Of a stretch of DNA of 14,646 nt, positions 6,591 through 13,524 are shown piece after piece. The notes below the pieces were generated by a model that made no database searches, was not told the DNA's origin, and was given only the letters and a program-made list of their open reading frames with translations. The stretch covers positions 1 to 14,646 of the forward strand of contig JAGAAF010000047.1 in the NCBI GenBank assembly GCA_017615435.1. Direction: 5' to 3'. Made by a program: the position numbers and the translations under genes. How positions within the stretch are numbered: position 1 is the stretch's first letter; each line of letters begins with the position of its first letter. This DNA comes from Bacteroidales bacterium (GTDB taxonomy: Bacteria > Bacteroidota > Bacteroidia > Bacteroidales > UBA932).

Positions 6591-7454
6591 ATGAAACGCA
6601 TAATCAGCATAGCACTCCTGCTCGCCGTCACCCTGATGGCGCAGGCCCAGCCGCTCAGGCAGAGCACCATCACCACCCATAGCGTCACCAGCACCATCCT
6701 CGGCGAGGAGGTCGCGTACAACCTCTATCTCCCCGCGGGCTACGATTCCGCATCGGCCGAGCGCTATCCGGTCATCTACCTTCTGCACGGTCTCTACGGC
6801 ACGCACGTGGACTGGGCTACCGTCGGGCATATGAAGGACATCGTGGACGAGCTCATCGGCAGCGGCGAGCTTGTGCCTGTCGTGATCGTGATGCCGGATG
6901 CGGGCGACCCTGACGTGCACAACAACTGGAACGGCTATTTCAATATGCCCGGCCACGCCTACGAAGACTTCTTCTTCGGCGAGTTTCTGCCCACGGTCGA
7001 GCGCGAGTGGAAGATCGTCGGCGACAAGCAGCACCGAGCGATTATGGGCCTGTCGATGGGCGGAGGCGGCAGCACCGTCTATGCCCAGCGCCACCCGGAC
7101 CTCTTCTCGAGCTGCTACAGTATGAGCGGCTGGCTGGACGCTGACGAACCGGACGCACGTATGCCCAAGGACAAGCTTTACATAGTCACCAAGTCTGTCC
7201 ACGACCACTCCGCCATCGACTTCGTCGCGAACGCGGACGCGGGGACGCTCGAGCGTCTGCGCACGGTCAAGTGGTTCTTCGACTGCGGCGACGACGATTT
7301 CATCCTGGACCTGTCCCTAAAGATGTATCAGACTATGCGTGATAAGCGCGTTCCCGCCGAGCTCCGCGTCCGCGACGGCTGGCACAGCTGGGAATACTGG
7401 CACACCGCGTTGAGGCTCTCGCTCCCGTTCGCATCGAGGAATTTCGAAAAATGA
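6591..7454 (+). CDS. Exported putative esterase (esterase D/feruloyl-esterase-like, alpha/beta hydrolase)
   Basis: The 287-residue product has a signal peptide ending near MAQAQ (residue 20), so it is periplasmic or secreted. It then follows the PF00756 putative-esterase pattern: YNLYLPAGYD near 43-52, the oxyanion-hole LLHGLYG (64-70), a WNGYF stretch near 113-117, the nucleophile elbow GLSMGG with Ser155, the acid in CGDDDF (probably Asp235) and the catalytic His265 in DGWHSWEYW. The family includes carbohydrate acetyl/feruloyl esterases and siderophore esterases; the substrate cannot be chosen from sequence alone. It starts three bases after the nuclease stop and probably ends the dsbD-led transcription unit. 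A promoter for the next gene begins just past its stop codon. Confidence 0.92.
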   Translation: MKRIISIALLLAVTLMAQAQPLRQSTITTHSVTSTILGEEVAYNLYLPAGYDSASAERYPVIYLLHGLYGTHVDWATVGHMKDIVDELIGSGELVPVVIVMPDAGDPDVHNNWNGYFNMPGHAYEDFFFGEFLPTVEREWKIVGDKQHRAIMGLSMGGGGSTVYAQRHPDLFSSCYSMSGWLDADEPDARMPKDKLYIVTKSVHDHSAIDFVANADAGTLERLRTVKWFFDCGDDDFILDLSLKMYQTMRDKRVPAELRVRDGWHSWEYWHTALRLSLPFASRNFEK

Positions 7455-7455
7455 T

Positions 7456-7463
7456 TAAATTTG
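7456..7463 (+). promoter_or_regulatory. Bacteroidota -7 element for the CBM9-like lipoprotein
   Basis: TAAATTTG matches TAnnTTTG exactly and lies just after the esterase stop (7452-7454), 20 bases before the ATG at 7484. No clear -33 element is present. Confidence 0.5.
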
Positions 7464-7483
7464 AACATTCAAAACATAGCGCA

Positions 7484-8221
7484 ATGAAAAAGCTTTTCAC
7501 TTTAATGGCGATTTTCGCCACACTCGCCGCAGCGGTTTGCTGCAATGAAGATAATCCTCCGAAAGGAGACGATGAGGAAGAAGAGGAAGAAGTAAACAAG
7601 GTCGCTATCACCATCGACGGCGAATTCGCTGACTGGGCTCTTCTTGAGAGGGGCTCATACGCGGTTGCTCAGAACGATCCGGATTCTCCCTGGCCGGCAG
7701 TCGAGCAAATTCGTGTCTATCCTACCTCTGAATTTGTTTTCTACTACATCAAGTTCAAGGAGGATACGCTCAATGAGCTTCTTGAGAATGAAGCAGAGGA
7801 ACTTCCCATCCGTCTTTGCATCAATACCGACAACGAGTTTACCACCGGCTACAAGAACTACTTCCTGGATCCCTACGACTTCATCGTCGAAGGAGCGCTT
7901 GCAGCCGAAGGCGCTTTCACCGATTATGTCGGCAATATCCACCAGAGGATAGGCGACTGGGTAGCATTCGAGGGCAATCCCGTGATGGGAAAGGGCGCCG
8001 GCAGTGAGTATGAAATTATGCTGGTCCGCGAACTCTTCAACGCCGCTATCGCCACCAGCGAGGTCCCTATGCCTCTCCGTGACACCCTCCAGACCGGTAT
8101 CCGCTTCTATTCCACCGGCGGCGGCTCTTGGGCCGAACTCTCCAATATGCCGAACACTGCCAAGGGTGACGGCGGCAACGGTTGGGGCCACCTCCTCGAG
8201 GTTGTCCTTCCTGCTGAATAA
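7484..8221 (+). CDS. Predicted lipoprotein with a CBM9/DOMON-like opening
   Basis: The 245-residue product has a lipoprotein-type signal ending at Cys19/Cys20 and then a very acidic spacer (residues 29-36, almost all Asp/Glu). The folded part starts with AITIDGEFADWA (41-52), the IDG-x-x-x-DW pattern seen at the start of CBM9-like carbohydrate-binding and related beta-sandwich domains, and ends with LLEVVLP, typical of a last beta strand. No catalytic residues are recognised. The ATG at 7484 is chosen because the upstream alternative at 7451 overlaps the -7 box and would add 11 residues before the signal sequence. It has its own promoter and a strong terminator, so it may be regulated apart from the esterase. 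Confidence 0.83.
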   Translation: MKKLFTLMAIFATLAAAVCCNEDNPPKGDDEEEEEEVNKVAITIDGEFADWALLERGSYAVAQNDPDSPWPAVEQIRVYPTSEFVFYYIKFKEDTLNELLENEAEELPIRLCINTDNEFTTGYKNYFLDPYDFIVEGALAAEGAFTDYVGNIHQRIGDWVAFEGNPVMGKGAGSEYEIMLVRELFNAAIATSEVPMPLRDTLQTGIRFYSTGGGSWAELSNMPNTAKGDGGNGWGHLLEVVLPAE

Positions 8222-8244
8222 TCCGTTTGTTCAACTTGACACAC

Positions 8245-8273
8245 AAAAAGCACCGCCCTCAGCGGTGCTTTTT
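8245..8273 (+). terminator. Strong intrinsic terminator, symmetric
   Basis: A 12-bp perfect stem (8245-8256 with 8262-8273) has a five-base loop, with A5 on the left and T5 on the right. It ends the CBM9-like lipoprotein transcript and would also work on the minus strand. Confidence 0.92.
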
Positions 8274-8327
8274 CTGATGTGAAGAAAGGGTGGGAGGAGT
8301 TAGGATAATTTTATTTCCAAAAATCAC

Positions 8328-8335
8328 TATATTTG
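8328..8335 (+). promoter_or_regulatory. Bacteroidota -7 element for the abiE pair
   Basis: TATATTTG matches TAnnTTTG exactly, 26 bases before the abiEi ATG. The -33 area is only AT-rich. AbiEi antitoxins are known to repress their own promoter through inverted repeats; I see no clean inverted repeat here. Confidence 0.6.
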
Positions 8336-8361
8336 CAGAGTTTTAGAAACAAATTAGCACG

Positions 8362-8979
8362 ATGGATTATCTGACATTCAGGGAACTGATGTATCCGATG
8401 GGGTGTTTCCACGTCAACCAGGTGTTGTTATGGGAGAAGGACTTCGACCGTAACAACCTCACGCGTTGGTGTCGGAAGGGTCGGCTGCTGAAGCTGCGCA
8501 ACCAGTACTACGCCTTCCCCGAATGTGCCTCAAAGCCGGACTTTGCCCGTTATGTGGCTAACCGCATCTATGCGCCTTCCTACATCAGCTTGCACAGCGC
8601 GCTGTCGTTCTATGGGATGATTCCGGAGGAGGTGGTGCAGATCACCAGCGTCACCACGCTCAAGACGGCCCGGTTCCAGAACGATTTCGGCACTTTCCAT
8701 TACCAGAACGTGAAGACGCCACTCTATTTCGGCTATGAGATAAAGATTACCTCAAACGGGCGGGGCATCCTGTTCGCCACCCCGGAAAAAGCGCTGCTTG
8801 ACCTGCTCTACCTGAATCCGTACTACAAGACGGAGCAGGATATGGAGGAACTCCGCCTGGATGAAGACTTTATGCAGAATGAGTTCAACCGGGAACGCTT
8901 TGCCGATTACCTCACCCGTATTGGGAGCAAGGCGCTGGAGCAGAGGACGCGCCGATTATTAAAGGTTTACGGCTTATGA
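8362..8979 (+). CDS. AbiEi-type antitoxin / autoregulator (type IV toxin-antitoxin)
   Basis: The 205-residue product matches AbiEi-like antitoxins: an N-terminal winged-helix region (about 1-55, ending in the LTRWCRKGRLLKLRNQYYAF wing), the conserved block IYAPSYISLHSALSFYGMIPE (about 69-89), then SVTT and a C-terminal ATPEKALLDLLYL segment (about 137-149). In known AbiE systems this protein represses the operon and counters the toxin without direct binding. The gene overlaps the toxin start by four bases (ATGA, 8976-8979), the usual coupled arrangement. No catalytic residues are expected. Codon use and CATG avoidance match the neighbours, so any transfer is not recent. Confidence 0.9.
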   Translation: MDYLTFRELMYPMGCFHVNQVLLWEKDFDRNNLTRWCRKGRLLKLRNQYYAFPECASKPDFARYVANRIYAPSYISLHSALSFYGMIPEEVVQITSVTTLKTARFQNDFGTFHYQNVKTPLYFGYEIKITSNGRGILFATPEKALLDLLYLNPYYKTEQDMEELRLDEDFMQNEFNRERFADYLTRIGSKALEQRTRRLLKVYGL

Positions 8980-9758
8980 TTGACATTGAATACATACGTA
9001 GTTTCTTCCCTACCGCCATTGCCCGCGAGAGCCGGTTCGACCGCTATATGCTGAAGGAGTATCTGCAGCTGCTGATCCTGGATCATCTGGCTACTACGCC
9101 TTACTTTGGCAAGCTGACGTTCATAGGCGGTACCAACCTCCGGCTGGTTCAGGGCATCGACCGCTTCTCCGAAGACTTGGACTTCGACTGCAATGATTTG
9201 AGCGAGGCCGATTTTATGGCGATGACGGATAGCGTGGTGCAATACCTCCGGCAGAACAACGTGGAGGTGGAGACGCGTGACAATCCCAATCCTCATCTGA
9301 CTGCATTCCGCCGTAATCTTTATTTCCCGCAAATGCTATTCAATCTGGGGTTGACTGGCCATCGTGACGAACGGCTGTTGGTGAAGATTGAGGCGCAGGA
9401 CCAGGGCGTGACGTATCGGCCCGTTGTGGCCAACATCAACAAAATGGGCTTCTTCTTCTGCGTCCAGGTGCCTCCTGTCGATGTGCTGTGCGCAATGAAG
9501 TTCGCCGCTATCCTTGCCCGCCAGAAGGGACGTGACTTCTACGATGCCATCTTCCTGCTCTCCAAGACAAAGCCCAATATGGATTTCCTCCGTGCAAGAG
9601 CCGGCATCTCTTCCGTGGAAGAGTTGAAGCTTGCCCTCACGAAGCTGTTGGGAGATGTTGATTTGAATCAGAAGAAACGCGACTTTGTGCATCTGCTTTT
9701 CAATGAATCGAACGCAGACCGAATCCTGCAATTCGAGGAAATCGTTGCAACACTATAA
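8976..9758 (+). CDS. AbiEii-type nucleotidyltransferase toxin
   Basis: The 260-residue product belongs to the AbiEii/AbiGii nucleotidyltransferase toxins, which attack a cellular target to block growth during phage infection. Motif I is GGTNLRL (51-57) and motif II is RFSEDLDFD (63-71), with the metal-binding acidic pair Asp67/Asp69. KIEAQ (near residue 134) and the K-x-AAILARQKGRDFYDA block (about 173-190) correspond to motifs III and IV, with their conserved Lys, Arg and Asp. All four are intact, so the toxin is predicted to be active. The gene is coupled to the antitoxin by a 4-base overlap. No terminator follows; a 19-codon frame starts 20 bases after its stop. Confidence 0.92.
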   Translation: MIDIEYIRSFFPTAIARESRFDRYMLKEYLQLLILDHLATTPYFGKLTFIGGTNLRLVQGIDRFSEDLDFDCNDLSEADFMAMTDSVVQYLRQNNVEVETRDNPNPHLTAFRRNLYFPQMLFNLGLTGHRDERLLVKIEAQDQGVTYRPVVANINKMGFFFCVQVPPVDVLCAMKFAAILARQKGRDFYDAIFLLSKTKPNMDFLRARAGISSVEELKLALTKLLGDVDLNQKKRDFVHLLFNESNADRILQFEEIVATL

Positions 9759-9777
9759 AGTAGTAAAAAGGAGCATT

Positions 9778-9837
9778 ATGATTAATCTATCTGAAACCTA
9801 CACATACGAGGACCGCAAGAAAATAAAGACTTGGTAA
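9778..9837 (+). CDS. 19-codon orphan reading frame after abiE (possible remnant)
   Basis: An ATG at 9778 opens a 19-residue frame (MINLSETYTYEDRKKIKTW) with a stop at 9835-9837. It is preceded by AAAAAGGAG, one of the few purine-rich Shine-Dalgarno-like sites in the window. It could be a small third gene of the abiE transcript or the decayed 5' end of a lost gene. The rest of 9759-9950 holds only AT-rich spacer and the promoter at 9915. Confidence 0.25.
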   Translation: MINLSETYTYEDRKKIKTW

Positions 9838-9914
9838 AGGCTTGAAAACGACAACATACAAATGCCTAGTACAACCACAAGAATAAGTGACCAATAGCGA
9901 CCGAGAAAAAGTAG

Positions 9915-9922
9915 TATATTTG
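9915..9922 (+). promoter_or_regulatory. Bacteroidota -7 element for the small membrane protein
   Basis: TATATTTG matches TAnnTTTG exactly and lies 28 bases before the ATG at 9951. No clear -33 element. Confidence 0.55.
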
Positions 9923-9950
9923 TATTTGATAAATCGGATTATATCGAAGG

Positions 9951-10436
9951 ATGACCTTTCTTATTGAATCACTGATTGCCTGCGCGATCTTTACGCTGTT
10001 CGTGTTCCTGATGTCCAGGAACCCGATTAAGAGTATCTTCAACTATCCTCCTGCGATTATCCGGCGATGTGATGAGTTGGGACTGGTGGATGCTAGCAAT
10101 AAGCCGGGTGGAGTGGCGTTTTATGTTAAGAAGTTGACGGCTATGGCGATCTTCGGAGTCCTGTTGGGGTTACTGGTCAAGTATGTGAACGGCTGCACGA
10201 CATTCGGGTGCGGCACCCTGACCGCCTACGCCCTGTGGGTCGTGGTCAACTGGTTCGATGCACTGATCCTGGATTGCATCTGGTTCTGTCACGACAAGCA
10301 TTTCGTCATTCCCGGAACGGAGGATATGACGGACGCCTATCACGACTACTGGTTCCACATCAAGGGCGCTCTGATCGGAATGGTCCTTGGGATACCTGCG
10401 GCCCTTGTGGCGGGTATTGTGGTGATAGTGTTATAA
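9951..10436 (+). CDS. Uncharacterised four-helix membrane protein with PGTE/YH motif
   Basis: I cannot name a family. The 161-residue product has a membrane segment at about 2-21 with an RNP end, a soluble loop (about 22-60), and further membrane segments at about 62-79, 88-110 and 138-161. Features that look constrained are VNWFDALILD (99-108, acidic residues inside or at the edge of a helix) and, on the loop before the last helix, PGTEDM with two histidines in AYHDYWFH (121-136). Polar and acidic residues beside helices suggest a transport or metal-binding role, but that is speculation. From memory, similar proteins with W-x-D and PGTE-x-M-x-x-AYH patterns occur in Firmicutes and Bacteroidota as hypothetical proteins. 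It has its own promoter and converges on the acyltransferase nine bases away, with no terminator between. Confidence 0.85.
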   Translation: MTFLIESLIACAIFTLFVFLMSRNPIKSIFNYPPAIIRRCDELGLVDASNKPGGVAFYVKKLTAMAIFGVLLGLLVKYVNGCTTFGCGTLTAYALWVVVNWFDALILDCIWFCHDKHFVIPGTEDMTDAYHDYWFHIKGALIGMVLGIPAALVAGIVVIVL

Positions 10437-10445
10437 ATCTGTCCT

Positions 10446-11504
10446 TTAGTGACGTCCTTTCCATTTTAGGGCGAACCAGTAAGAAATTGCGGCAATCGCA
10501 AGCGCCGGGAGGTAAGCCACCCAAGGATTGAGAGGCTTCAGTTCCAGGCCCATAAAAAGAGGAAGCCCTATCCAGCAGATAATTACCCAACTGATACAGT
10601 AGACTGCGGTGATTTTTTTGCTGAGTCCCTCAAGCGGCCTCATGATCCATTGCGGAAGAATCTTGCATAGTTGCCAGGCAATTGAGATTAACATTAGGTC
10701 AAGACAGATAAAGAAGAACCCGTCCGCAAGATTATGCCAATAATAGAGGCCTCCGGACAGGGGAGTGAAGCCCTTCTTCGCGATGAGCCAGCAATAGAAA
10801 AGGGTAATCGGTAGAGTCACGACCAGCACGCGCCTGTAGAGACGCTCCTTATCGGCGCACTTGGTGAGATAGCGGCCGGCGAGCAACCCCAACACCGGGT
10901 AGATAATCCAATGCGCGAACGGGAAGCACGAATAACAACTCTCTATGTCGCCGGGGCCTGCTCCGATGAAAAGCCCGAGCAGCGCGTTCAGCGCATCGCT
11001 TCCGCAGTCGAAACCCTGGCAAAGCGTTCCGCCGATGGAGCAGATCACGGCTATGGCGAGCATCAGCCAACCCTTCATCTTCAGCCTCAGGCATAGGCCT
11101 ATGAATAACAGCGCCAGTCCGGCGAACTGAAGGATATCCACGATCAAGAAGGCCATCACCAGATTATCGGCGACCGTATCTCCCAAGCCCAGCGCGAAAC
11201 CTATCCCGATAGGCAGTCCGGCTCTGAGGACGTTCAACAGATATGCCAGCACGAATAGCCGGACTCCGCGCCTCACCAGCGCTTGCGGGGTGCTCCTTCG
11301 GGAAAAGTTGATGGCAATCCCCATACAGATCATAAACATCGGGGCAGCCATCGGCCCGCCGAGTATCTCCTCTGCGACCACATATCCCGTATGGCCCGGA
11401 ACCGCGCCCATATAGCTGACCGTATGGCAAATGATCATCGCGATTATCGCGACCCCTTTCACGAGGTCCAGTTCCGCCAGCCTAGTCTTTGTTTCAGCTA
11501 TCAT
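10446..11504 (-). CDS. Polytopic membrane acyltransferase (acyltransferase-3 / HGSNAT-like)
   Basis: The 352-residue product has about ten membrane helices. Its N-terminus RLAELDLVKGVAIIAMIICHT (8-28) matches the opening helix of acyltransferase-3 and of heparan-alpha-glucosaminide acetyltransferase-like proteins (LD-x-x-[KR]G...H), including the helix-end His27. Such proteins move acyl groups across the inner membrane onto sugars of polysaccharide, peptidoglycan or lipid; the substrate here is unknown. The start at 11504 is chosen because a near-ideal promoter (-7 at 11510-11517) rules out the ATG at 11534, while the next Met is inside the conserved helix. That leaves almost no 5' leader. 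The gene stands alone and converges on the small membrane protein. Confidence 0.85.
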   Translation of the reverse strand: MIAETKTRLAELDLVKGVAIIAMIICHTVSYMGAVPGHTGYVVAEEILGGPMAAPMFMICMGIAINFSRRSTPQALVRRGVRLFVLAYLLNVLRAGLPIGIGFALGLGDTVADNLVMAFLIVDILQFAGLALLFIGLCLRLKMKGWLMLAIAVICSIGGTLCQGFDCGSDALNALLGLFIGAGPGDIESCYSCFPFAHWIIYPVLGLLAGRYLTKCADKERLYRRVLVVTLPITLFYCWLIAKKGFTPLSGGLYYWHNLADGFFFICLDLMLISIAWQLCKILPQWIMRPLEGLSKKITAVYCISWVIICWIGLPLFMGLELKPLNPWVAYLPALAIAAISYWFALKWKGRH

Positions 11505-11509
11505 ATAGG

Positions 11510-11541
11510 CAAAGATATCTCTATTCCTCCACAAAACAAAA
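11510..11541 (-). promoter_or_regulatory. Full Bacteroidota -33/-7 promoter of the acyltransferase gene
   Basis: On the minus strand TTTTG (11541-11537), a 19-base spacer and TATCTTTG (11517-11510) match both parts of the consensus. The -7 box ends five bases before the ATG at 11504, predicting a near-leaderless mRNA. Confidence 0.75.
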
Positions 11542-11578
11542 GCGCCGCATAGACGCGGGATGGTCTAAGAAAAGTTTG

Positions 11579-11586
11579 TAGATTTG
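11579..11586 (+). promoter_or_regulatory. Bacteroidota -7 element for the FKBP gene
   Basis: TAGATTTG matches TAnnTTTG exactly, 20 bases before the ATG at 11607. It makes the alternative upstream ATG at 11586 untenable. No -33 TTTG is seen. Confidence 0.6.
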
Positions 11587-11606
11587 TGTGGATATTTACA
11601 CTTTCT

Positions 11607-12191
11607 ATGGATAAATTAAGTTACGCATTAGGAATGAGTCTGGGCCACAGTCTGGCCAGGTCTGGAGTTGATAAGATAGATTTCGACAGTCTTATGGCGG
11701 GATTGAAGGCGGTTCTCACTAACAGGACGCCTGAGATTAGCGCGGAAGAGGCAAATAGGATCATTAACGAGTACTTTGACAAGTTGAGCCGCGAAAAGAA
11801 TGGCGAGGCGAAGAAAGCCGCCGATAACTATCTGAAGGAGAATGCGGCCAGGGAAGGTGTTCAGGTGACGGCTTCCGGTCTTCAGTATAGGGTTATCAGT
11901 GAAGGAACAGGCGCAAATCCCACGGGGCGCAGCAGAGTTAAATGTCACTACGAAGGGAAACTCTGCAACGGACAAATTTTCGACTCTTCCTACCAAAGGG
12001 GCGAGCCCGCCGTCTTTGGCCTCGACCAGGTCATCCCCGGTTGGACTGAAGGCCTGCAATTAATGAAAGTCGGAGCCAAGTACGAGTTCACTATCCCTCC
12101 TGCACTCGGTTATGGCGAGTCCGGAATCGAGGGCGTGATTCCGGGAAACAGCGTCCTGATTTTCTTGGTTGAACTGCTGGATATAGTCTAA
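11607..12191 (+). CDS. FKBP-type peptidyl-prolyl cis-trans isomerase (FklB/Mip-like, cytoplasmic)
   Basis: The 194-residue product has a helical FKBP_N dimerisation domain (about 1-85, starting KLSYALGMSLG) and a C-terminal FKBP domain (about 90-193). The isomerase pocket residues are present: Tyr115, Phe125-Asp126, Val142-Ile143, Trp146 and Tyr169, with LGYGESG at 167-173 in place of the usual AYG. There is no signal peptide, so it should act in the cytoplasm, like E. coli FklB. It accelerates proline isomerisation and acts as a folding helper. The start is fixed by the -7 box at 11579-11586. It is divergent from the acyltransferase gene and has its own promoter; no terminator follows, but a new promoter lies at 12203-12232. 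Confidence 0.95.
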   Translation: MDKLSYALGMSLGHSLARSGVDKIDFDSLMAGLKAVLTNRTPEISAEEANRIINEYFDKLSREKNGEAKKAADNYLKENAAREGVQVTASGLQYRVISEGTGANPTGRSRVKCHYEGKLCNGQIFDSSYQRGEPAVFGLDQVIPGWTEGLQLMKVGAKYEFTIPPALGYGESGIEGVIPGNSVLIFLVELLDIV

Positions 12192-12202
12192 ATATTAATT
12201 GC

Positions 12203-12232
12203 TTGTATTTCAGGAGGAAGTGCTTATCTTAG
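12203..12232 (+). promoter_or_regulatory. -33/-7 promoter of the lipoprotein/beta-barrel operon
   Basis: TTG (12203-12205), a 19-base spacer and TATCTTAG (12225-12232; one mismatch to TAnnTTTG) precede the ATG at 12248 by 15 bases. Confidence 0.55.
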
Positions 12233-12247
12233 CAAAAAATAGAACTC

Positions 12248-12817
12248 ATGAAAAGAATATTTATTGCTTTGACAATTGTGGCGGCGCTGTTGCCTTCCTG
12301 TAAGAAGGGAGGAGATGATTCCGGCACAAGTGAATCATCAGCTTTGGTCGGTTCTCCCGCCACGGTAATCTCCATTACTGATACGGGTTCTCACAACGAG
12401 GGCTCTGCCTTTATGTATAAGAGCGCTCAAACTCTCTATTTCCTCCTGTGTGAGGGCAAGGCGACTTCCTGGAACGACGGTCTGCGACTTCCGCATCTGG
12501 AGATTCACATCTGGGAAGCCCTGGTCAAGGACGACGCGATGGCCTTTGCCAACCCGGACAATGCCATCGATATCAACGGTTCAGACCCTAAGGTCTATGT
12601 CTGCTGGAAAGCGGGTAATGGCCACAACTTCTTCGACAAGAACAACTATGCGGTCGCTCCCGGGGTGAACTATCAGTTCGAAAGCGGATCATTGTCTGTC
12701 GCCAAGGTGATGGGTATGTATATGATAGCGTTCCAAGGACTTTGCGCCGATGATAAGGGGGCTTACAGTCCCGGATGGAGTTATTCCGGATCGTTCACCT
12801 ATAGTTCAAGGAAGTAA
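12248..12817 (+). CDS. Predicted lipoprotein of unknown function
   Basis: The 189-residue product has a lipoprotein signal ending in LLPSC (Cys18), then a Lys/Gly/Asp/Ser linker (19-33). The mature part (34-189) is rich in aromatic residues and beta-prone, with segments such as SAQTLYFLLCEG and LPHLEIHIWEAL; no known motif is recognised. It is first in a three-gene unit, with one base between its stop and the next ATG, and the two following genes encode outer-membrane barrels, so a surface or periplasmic partner role is plausible but unproven. Its ATG is one of only five CATG sites in the window. Confidence 0.82.
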   Translation: MKRIFIALTIVAALLPSCKKGGDDSGTSESSALVGSPATVISITDTGSHNEGSAFMYKSAQTLYFLLCEGKATSWNDGLRLPHLEIHIWEALVKDDAMAFANPDNAIDINGSDPKVYVCWKAGNGHNFFDKNNYAVAPGVNYQFESGSLSVAKVMGMYMIAFQGLCADDKGAYSPGWSYSGSFTYSSRK

Positions 12818-12818
12818 T

Positions 12819-13520
12819 ATGAAACGGTTTTTATTTGTTTTGGCGGCGCTGCTTGCCGCGGCTCCCGCGTTTGCCCAACTTGATTTCGGAGCGTTGAAAT
12901 ACGGCGTTCGAGCGGGTGTGGGAATAGGATCGGTGGATACTTCCTACGATGACGAGGCGAATAAGAATCTGGAATCCACTATGACGGGAGGTCAGTTCAC
13001 GGTCGGAGCGTTTGCCGAACTCCCTGTTATGCAGCATCTCCTCCTGAGCGCTGAGGTGAATTACGAAAGGACCGGCATCAACGACCGCGTCAAGCGTGTG
13101 GAAATCGTGGATACCGGTGTGATGCCCGTCCACGTCTTTACCGACACAAAAACGAAGTTCCCTATTTCGTATATTCATATCCCTGTTCTCGCAAAATATA
13201 CTTTCGTGCGCGACGCATTGTATGTCGAGGCGGGACCCCAGTTGGGATTTCTGGTCGGCAGGGTGAATACTCACACCGAAACGATAACTACCGTAAACAG
13301 TGTGGATACAAAGACTGTCGCTGATTCAGACGATACCGATCACATCAAAAAGAGCCATTTCGCGCTTGACATAGGCTGGGGCTTCACCTTGAAGAAGGTC
13401 TCGGCGGGTATCCGAGTCGGGTTTGGCCTTGACGACATTCAGGCAGATGCATATAAAGTAGACGGCTGCCACGTCTCACACACAGACGTCCAGTTCGCCA
13501 TCCGTTATAGTTTCCGTTAA
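12819..13520 (+). CDS. Outer-membrane beta-barrel protein (OMP_b-brl family-like)
   Basis: The 233-residue product has a clean signal peptide ending PAFAQ (residue 20), then alternating hydrophobic strands: YGVRAGVGIGS, QFTVGAFAELPV, LLLSAEVNYERTG, SYIHIPVLAKYTF, LYVEAGPQLGFLVGR, and a final strand ending in FAIRYSFR. The block IPVLAKYTF...ALYVEAGPQLGFLVG is characteristic of Bacteroidota small outer-membrane barrels (PorT/OmpW-like, about eight strands). The usual last aromatic is followed here by an Arg. The start at 12819 puts the signal peptide at the N-terminus; an upstream ATG at 12750 would run through the lipoprotein gene. It lies one base after the lipoprotein and four bases before a second barrel gene. 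Cargo or partner is unknown. Confidence 0.88.
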   Translation: MKRFLFVLAALLAAAPAFAQLDFGALKYGVRAGVGIGSVDTSYDDEANKNLESTMTGGQFTVGAFAELPVMQHLLLSAEVNYERTGINDRVKRVEIVDTGVMPVHVFTDTKTKFPISYIHIPVLAKYTFVRDALYVEAGPQLGFLVGRVNTHTETITTVNSVDTKTVADSDDTDHIKKSHFALDIGWGFTLKKVSAGIRVGFGLDDIQADAYKVDGCHVSHTDVQFAIRYSFR

Positions 13521-13524
13521 TATT

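Noticed and set aside
6012..7208. 398-codon open frame on the minus strand across the nuclease and esterase genes
   Set aside because: It lies antisense to two well-supported genes with recognised domains. Its product is a low-complexity Val/Gly/Ala/Arg/His mix with no motif, typical of a frame opened by GC-biased codon use on the other strand.
10437..10445. Possible terminator between the convergent membrane-protein and acyltransferase genes
   Set aside because: Only nine bases separate the genes, and I found a direct repeat (GTCCTTT twice) but no stem with a T run on either strand.
12450..12668. Overlapping plus-strand frame inside the lipoprotein gene
   Set aside because: It is an out-of-frame shadow with Arg/Thr/Ser-rich composition and no support.
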